Position numbers and translations under genes: made by a program. Under the pieces are notes generated by a model. It saw only the letters and a program-made list of their open reading frames with translations, made no database searches and was not told the DNA's origin. A stretch of 9,321 nucleotides of DNA from Cyanobium sp. (GTDB taxonomy: Bacteria > Cyanobacteriota > Cyanobacteriia > PCC-6307 > Cyanobiaceae): assembly GCA_014191535.1 (NCBI GenBank), contig BJHC01000036.1, positions 1-9,321 on the forward strand, given 5' to 3'. Positions 6,146 to 9,321 of this stretch are shown piece by piece. Positions within the stretch are counted from its first letter, which is position 1. Each line of letters starts with the position of its first letter.

Positions 6146-6578
6146 TCCAGTCCTGGGTGGCGCCGTCGGCGCTGCCGGTGGGGCGGGCCAGGCGCCAGCT
6201 CTGGCCGCGCTCGCCCCGCTGCAGGTAGAGGTCGAAGGCGCTGTCCACACGGATCGGGTCATCCGCCAGGCGCCAGTCGAAGCGACCGGTGAGATGCAGG
6301 CCGCGGTTGCCGCCGATCTGCAGGCCCTGCTGGGATTCCACCCGCACCCGGCTCACCTGGGGCGGGCCGGAGGCCGCCAGGCTGAGGGCATCGGCGATCG
6401 AGCGCTGGGTGAGGTCGATCTGCAGGGCCAGGGCCGAGAGCAGCACCTTCTGGGAGGGCTGCCCCAGCCCCATGCAGGCGCTGAGGCTGCAGACCAGCAC
6501 CACACTGCAGAACAGCGCCGCGGCGCGGCGCAGCCCCAGGGCGATGCGGGACAGCAGGGTTGTCGGACCGGGCAGCAT
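6108..6578 (-). CDS. Putative lipoprotein of unknown function
   Basis: From the ATG at 6576-6578 this gives 156 residues. Two arginines precede a hydrophobic stretch (AAALFCSVVLVCSLSAC), and LSAC is a good lipobox with the lipidated Cys at residue 35. The mature part begins with a helix (QKVLLSALALQIDLTQRSIADAL) and continues with beta-rich sequence: VSRVRVESQQGLQIGGNRGL, then HLTGRFDWRLADDP and FDLYLQRGERGQSWRLARP. This suggests a small beta-sheet domain facing the periplasm. I recognise no family and propose no function beyond membrane-anchored. The frame also has an ATG at 6600-6602, eight codons upstream, which would overlap the ruvA start codon. I prefer the inner start because the extra residues add nothing to the signal peptide. 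The stop lies within the end of the transporter gene. Composition matches its neighbours, and the 38-base overlap and divergent ruvA leave little room for its own control elements. Confidence 0.75.
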   Translation of the reverse strand: MLPGPTTLLSRIALGLRRAAALFCSVVLVCSLSACMGLGQPSQKVLLSALALQIDLTQRSIADALSLAASGPPQVSRVRVESQQGLQIGGNRGLHLTGRFDWRLADDPIRVDSAFDLYLQRGERGQSWRLARPTGSADGATQDWIIDPLPLKGESA

Positions 6579-6600
6579 GGGGGGCAGAACGCGTGCTCCC

Positions 6601-7278
6601 ATGATCGGCTGGCTGCAAGGGCAACTCGCCGATCGCTGGCAGCAGGCCAGCCGCCACGGGGTGCTGCTGGTGGTGGCCGGGGTGGGCTACGAGCTGTTGC
6701 TGGCCCGTCGCCACTGGGAACAGCTGCCCGCGGGCAGCCCGGCGCTCACCCTGCACGTGCATCAGGTGATCCGCGAGGACAGCTGGACCCTCTACGGCTT
6801 CGACAGCCGCGCCAACCGCGATCTGTTCCGGGAACTGGTGGCCGTGAGCGGCGTGGGCCCCCAGATGGCCCTGGGGCTGCTGGGGCAGCTGAGCGCCGAG
6901 GAGCTGGTGCGGGCCATCGTGCAGGCGGACCTGCGGCTGCTCTGCCAGGCCCCCGGGGTGGGCAAACGCACGGCGGAACGGCTGTCGGTGGAGCTGCGCA
7001 CCCGGCTGCAGGAGCGCTTCGGCGCCAGCCTGGCCCTGACGGAGGCGGAGCTGGCGGCGGATGATCTGGCCTTCGGCGCCGATGGGGCCGGCGACAGCGC
7101 GGCCCTGGCGGGGGTGCGCGATGAGCTGCAGCTGACCCTGACGGCCCTGGGCTACGAACCCCTGGAGATCAACCGGGCCCTGCGGGCGGTGGCCCAGCTG
7201 GGCCAGGCCGCCGCCGGCGATGGTGAGGCCTGGCTGCGGGAGAGCCTGCGCTGGCTGTCCCGGGGGGAAGCGGCCTGA
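6601..7278 (+). CDS. ruvA: Holliday junction DNA helicase subunit RuvA
   Basis: This is the DNA-binding subunit of the RuvAB branch-migration motor. It forms tetramers that hold four-way junctions open for RuvB in recombinational repair. It has 225 residues against 203 in E. coli. The N-terminal OB fold starts at MIGWLQGQL. The acidic pin that separates strands is present as E59-D60 in VIREDSWTLYGF, matching E55-D56 of E. coli. Two helix-hairpin-helix motifs follow, VSGVGP (82-87) and APGVGKRTAERL (117-128). A flexible acidic Ala/Gly/Asp-rich linker (about 141-170) leads to the RuvB-binding domain III (VRDELQLTLTALGYEPLEI). The extra length lies mainly in the linker and C-terminus. The ATG at 6601 is the only sensible start. 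It is divergent from the lipoprotein gene, with 22 bases or no bases between starts depending on the choice there. ruvB is not in the window. I see no LexA-like box near it. Confidence 0.97.
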   Translation: MIGWLQGQLADRWQQASRHGVLLVVAGVGYELLLARRHWEQLPAGSPALTLHVHQVIREDSWTLYGFDSRANRDLFRELVAVSGVGPQMALGLLGQLSAEELVRAIVQADLRLLCQAPGVGKRTAERLSVELRTRLQERFGASLALTEAELAADDLAFGADGAGDSAALAGVRDELQLTLTALGYEPLEINRALRAVAQLGQAAAGDGEAWLRESLRWLSRGEAA

Positions 7279-7295
7279 GGGGCCAGGCGGCAGGC

Positions 7296-7311
7296 GCCCT
7301 GAACGGAGGGC
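7296..7311 (+). other. Hairpin between ruvA and rpsO
   Basis: GCCCT (7296-7300) and AGGGC (7307-7311) form a perfect 5-base stem around the loop GAACGG. It lies 17 bases after the ruvA stop and 53 bases before the rpsO start. It could weakly terminate ruvA transcription. It could be an RNA element of rpsO if transcription starts upstream of it. No T-tract follows. Confidence 0.3.
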
Positions 7312-7325
7312 TGACCCCGAGGCGG

Positions 7326-7331
7326 TAAGTT
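7326..7331 (+). promoter_or_regulatory. Possible rpsO -10 element (TAAGTT)
   Basis: TAAGTT fits TANNNT and lies in the only AT-richer stretch (about 7326-7340) between ruvA and rpsO. It would place the transcript start near 7338, with a leader of about 27 bases. No matching -35 hexamer is seen, so confidence is low. Confidence 0.3.
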
Positions 7332-7364
7332 GGTTGTTTGCACCGTCAGGGCCCGACGCCGCGC

Positions 7365-7634
7365 ATGTCGCTCGACACCACCAAGAAGCAGGAACTGATC
7401 AACACCCATCAGACCCATGGCACCGACACCGGTTCCGTGGAAGTGCAGGTGGCGATGCTGAGCGAGCGCATCAGCAAGCTGAGCGGCCATCTGCAGAACA
7501 ACATCCACGACTTCTCCTCCCGCCAGGGCCTGCTGAAGATGATCGGTCGCCGCAAGCGGCTGCTCAGCTACCTGCGCAGCAACAGCGAGCAGCGCTACTC
7601 CACCCTGATCCAGAAGCTGGGCATCCGCGGCTGA
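7365..7634 (+). CDS. rpsO: 30S ribosomal protein S15
   Basis: S15 binds the central domain of 16S rRNA early in small-subunit assembly and contributes to a bridge with the 50S subunit. From the ATG at 7365 it has 89 residues, the normal bacterial length. It carries the family signature: [20 protein letters not shown], then [20 protein letters not shown] and [18 protein letters not shown] at 7338 in the same frame would add nine residues absent from the family, so I reject it. In other bacteria S15 represses its own mRNA translation through a structured leader. No matching structure is obvious in the short leader here. Only one base separates its stop from the pam68 start, so the two are almost certainly co-transcribed and translationally coupled. 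A weak purine-rich AGGG (7348-7351) lies upstream of the start, farther away than usual. Confidence 0.98.
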   Translation: MSLDTTKKQELINTHQTHGTDTGSVEVQVAMLSERISKLSGHLQNNIHDFSSRQGLLKMIGRRKRLLSYLRSNSEQRYSTLIQKLGIRG

Positions 7635-7635
7635 T

Positions 7636-8058
7636 ATGGGCGGGAAGGGGAACGGCCGCGCCCGCCAGGGCAGCGGCGGCATCGCGCCCAGCACCCCGTC
7701 CCGTCCGGTCCGGCCCGCCAGCGGTGCTGCGGGCGGACGGCAACAGGGCATTCCACCGGCCGTGGCCAATCGCATGGCCCGGCGGGTGGCCCTGGCCACA
7801 GGCATCCCCACGGTCCTGGGGATGGCCAGTTTCATCGTCAGCTATGTGGTGGTGAGCCGGGGGCTGCTGGATATCCCTCCGGTCGCCACCTTGATCACCT
7901 CGGGCGCCTTCTTCCTGTTGGGGCTGGTGGGCCTCAGCTACGGGGTGCTCTCCGCCAGCTGGGAAGAGGCGCCTGGCAGCCTGTTGGGCTTTGAGCAGAT
8001 CGGCGTGAACATCGGCCGCCTGCGCAGTTCGTTCAAGCGGCCACCAGCGGCGAGCTGA
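7636..8058 (+). CDS. pam68: PAM68-family photosystem II assembly protein
   Basis: PAM68 is a thylakoid membrane protein that helps assemble photosystem II, including chlorophyll-binding steps of CP47 maturation, in cyanobacteria and chloroplasts. This one has 140 residues. A disordered basic Gly/Ser/Pro/Arg-rich N-terminus (1-35) leads to the conserved QQGIPPAVANRMARR (36-50). Two membrane helices follow, about residues 51-73 (LATGIPTVLGMASFIVSYVV) and 83-105, with a short loop between them. The family hallmark LGLSYGVLSASWEE-type sequence is at 97-111, and the tail GSLLGFEQIGVNIGRL follows. The ATG sits one base after the rpsO stop, without its own Shine-Dalgarno sequence, so translation is probably coupled to S15. 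The last 26 bases overlap the end of dnaE on the other strand. The N-terminal arm length is usually variable in the family, so the start is slightly less certain than the gene. Confidence 0.93.
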   Translation: MGGKGNGRARQGSGGIAPSTPSRPVRPASGAAGGRQQGIPPAVANRMARRVALATGIPTVLGMASFIVSYVVVSRGLLDIPPVATLITSGAFFLLGLVGLSYGVLSASWEEAPGSLLGFEQIGVNIGRLRSSFKRPPAAS

Positions 8059-9321
8059 GCCGGGCCTGGAATGCCTGGGCTTCGAGGCTGCTGAGGGCGG
8101 CCAGGCTGTCGCGCACGCAGAACTGGTGCCCCAGGCGCACGTAGCGCACCTGGTCGCCGAGGCGCACCATCGCCACCACGGGCACCCGCACCCCCGCTTC
8201 GTCCTTCTCGGTGCGGTGCTGGGTGAGACATTCCCGCAACTTGTGCTGCACGGCGATGTCGCTGGCCTGCTGGGCCTCCAGCTCCACCATCAGCACCTGC
8301 AGCTGGTCGATCACGCGGCAGTCGTCGACGATCAACTGCACCTGGTCGTCGCCGCGACGGTCGACGGAGGCCCAGATCAACAGGCGGGCATCCACCATCA
8401 AGTGATCCGCCAGGCGGGCGTAGGTCTTGGGGAAGACCACCGCCTCACAACTGCCGCTGAGGTCTTCGAGCTGCAGCACCGCCATGCGATCACCCTTGCG
8501 GGTGGTCACGGGCCGCAGGCCCGACACCATGCCCACCACGCTGACGCGGGCCTTGTCGTTGAGCTCCTCGAGGCTGCCGAGGCCCACCGGGGAGAGCAGC
8601 TGCACCGGCCGGGTGAGCTGCTTGAGGGGATGGTCGGAGAGGTAGAAGCCCACCAGCTCCTTCTCCAGGCGCAGCTTCTCGGTGGGGGGATAGTCCGGCA
8701 CGGGAGCCGCCTTGGGGGCGGTGCTGATGTCAGCGCTGCCATCGCCGCCGGCGGCGTCGGAACTGGCCGTGGCCGCGGCCATCAGATCGAACAGGTTGCC
8801 CTGGCCGCTGGCCCGATCACGGGCGCGGGAGGCGGCCCAATCGACGATCAGATCCAGATCGGCCATCAGCTGGGCGCGGTTGGCACCGGGCTCCAGGCCA
8901 TCGAGGGCGCCGCAGTGGATGAGTGATTCCAACGAGCGGCGGTTGAGGGTGCTGCCGGGGATGCGGTCGCAGAGGTCCGCCAGGGAGCGGAACGGGCCGT
9001 CGCTGCTGCGGGCCTCCAGCAGGGCGCGGATGGCGCCATCGCCGAGGTTGCGCACCGCGGAGAGGCCAAACAGGATGCGATCCCCCACGGGGGTGAAGTC
9101 GATGCCGGAGGCGTTCACATCCGGCGGCATCACCTCGATGCCCATGGCGTTGCAGTTGGCGATGTAGCGCTGCACCTTGTCGGTGGTGCCGGCATTCACC
9201 GTGAGCAGGGCGGCCATGTAGGCCACCGGGTAGTGGGCCTTGAGGTAGGCGGTCTGGTACGTCACCGCGCCATAGGCGGTGGAATGGCTCTTGTTGAAGC
9301 AGTATTCGGCGAACAGCACCA
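8033..9321 (-). CDS. dnaE: DNA polymerase III alpha subunit DnaE, C-terminal part
   Basis: This is the replicative polymerase subunit. About 429 C-terminal residues are visible, and the 5' part lies beyond the right edge; the GTG at 9317-9319 is only an internal valine codon. Visible parts in order: the fingers with AEYCFNKSHSTAYGAVTYQT and MPPDVNASGIDF; the helix-hairpin-helix region (LSAVRNLGDGAIRALLEAR to LIHCGALDGL); a sliding-clamp motif QGNLF (encoded at 8789-8803), equivalent to E. coli QADMF; an Ala/Asp/Ser-rich linker; YLSDHPL; and the OB fold (ARVSVVGMVSGLRPVTTRKG, then MAVLQLEDLSGSCEAVVFP). A C-terminal domain ends with RYVRLGHQFCVRDSL. Many cyanobacteria have dnaE split by an intein between AEY and CFN. 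Here both sides are joined without one (junction 9301/9302). The gene converges on pam68 and overlaps it by 26 bases. Confidence 0.98.
   Translation of the reverse strand, partial: VLFAEYCFNKSHSTAYGAVTYQTAYLKAHYPVAYMAALLTVNAGTTDKVQRYIANCNAMGIEVMPPDVNASGIDFTPVGDRILFGLSAVRNLGDGAIRALLEARSSDGPFRSLADLCDRIPGSTLNRRSLESLIHCGALDGLEPGANRAQLMADLDLIVDWAASRARDRASGQGNLFDLMAAATASSDAAGGDGSADISTAPKAAPVPDYPPTEKLRLEKELVGFYLSDHPLKQLTRPVQLLSPVGLGSLEELNDKARVSVVGMVSGLRPVTTRKGDRMAVLQLEDLSGSCEAVVFPKTYARLADHLMVDARLLIWASVDRRGDDQVQLIVDDCRVIDQLQVLMVELEAQQASDIAVQHKLRECLTQHRTEKDEAGVRVPVVAMVRLGDQVRYVRLGHQFCVRDSLAALSSLEAQAFQARLSSPLVAA

Noticed and set aside
7338..7364. TTG start adding nine residues to S15
   Set aside because: S15 has a fixed length of about 89 residues, which the ATG at 7365 gives exactly.
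1..9321. CRISPR array, insertion sequence, phage or defence island
   Set aside because: No regularly spaced repeats, transposase, integrase or terminal repeats were seen; all recognised genes are chromosomal housekeeping or SOS genes with uniform composition.

Overview
The window looks like GC-rich picocyanobacterial chromosome, most likely the Cyanobium / freshwater Synechococcus group. The evidence is the gene set: a PAM68-type photosystem II assembly factor, a cyanobacterial-type DnaG and DnaE, and an uninterrupted DnaE at the site where many other cyanobacteria carry a split intein. The very high GC with G/C-ending codons points to the same group. No foreign DNA, mobile element, CRISPR array, tRNA or rRNA was seen. 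Species assignment is inference.

Layout. Left edge: the end of a disordered Arg/Pro/Gly-rich protein of unknown function (+), converging on a small 88-residue gene of unknown function (-). A 158-base divergent region follows. It holds a perfect inverted repeat (TGTAAC-N6-GTTACA) just ahead of the small gene and a LexA-like box just ahead of umuD. The overlapping genes umuD and umuC (+) encode the SOS mutagenic polymerase (Pol V). They converge on a small exported Cys-rich protein (-), which lies just downstream of dnaG primase (-). Divergent from dnaG, with only 13 bases between start codons, is an EamA/DMT-type membrane transporter (+). Its 3' end overlaps a putative lipoprotein gene (-). 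That gene in turn diverges from ruvA (+) with almost no spacer. rpsO (ribosomal protein S15) and pam68 follow on the + strand, one base apart. The 3' end of pam68 overlaps the 3' end of dnaE (Pol III alpha, -), which runs off the right edge.

Together, five genes of DNA replication, recombination and damage tolerance (umuD, umuC, dnaG, ruvA, dnaE) lie within about 8.4 kb, interleaved with small cyanobacterial genes of unknown role. Only umuDC shows a recognisable SOS operator. The region is extremely compact: two convergent pairs overlap at their 3' ends, and two divergent pairs have essentially no room for separate promoters.

I do not see a clearly new multi-gene system. The best leads are the palindrome and small gene beside umuDC, the LexA-like site, the weak clamp-binding motif of UmuC compared with the clear one in DnaE, and the three small envelope or cytosolic proteins without known function.
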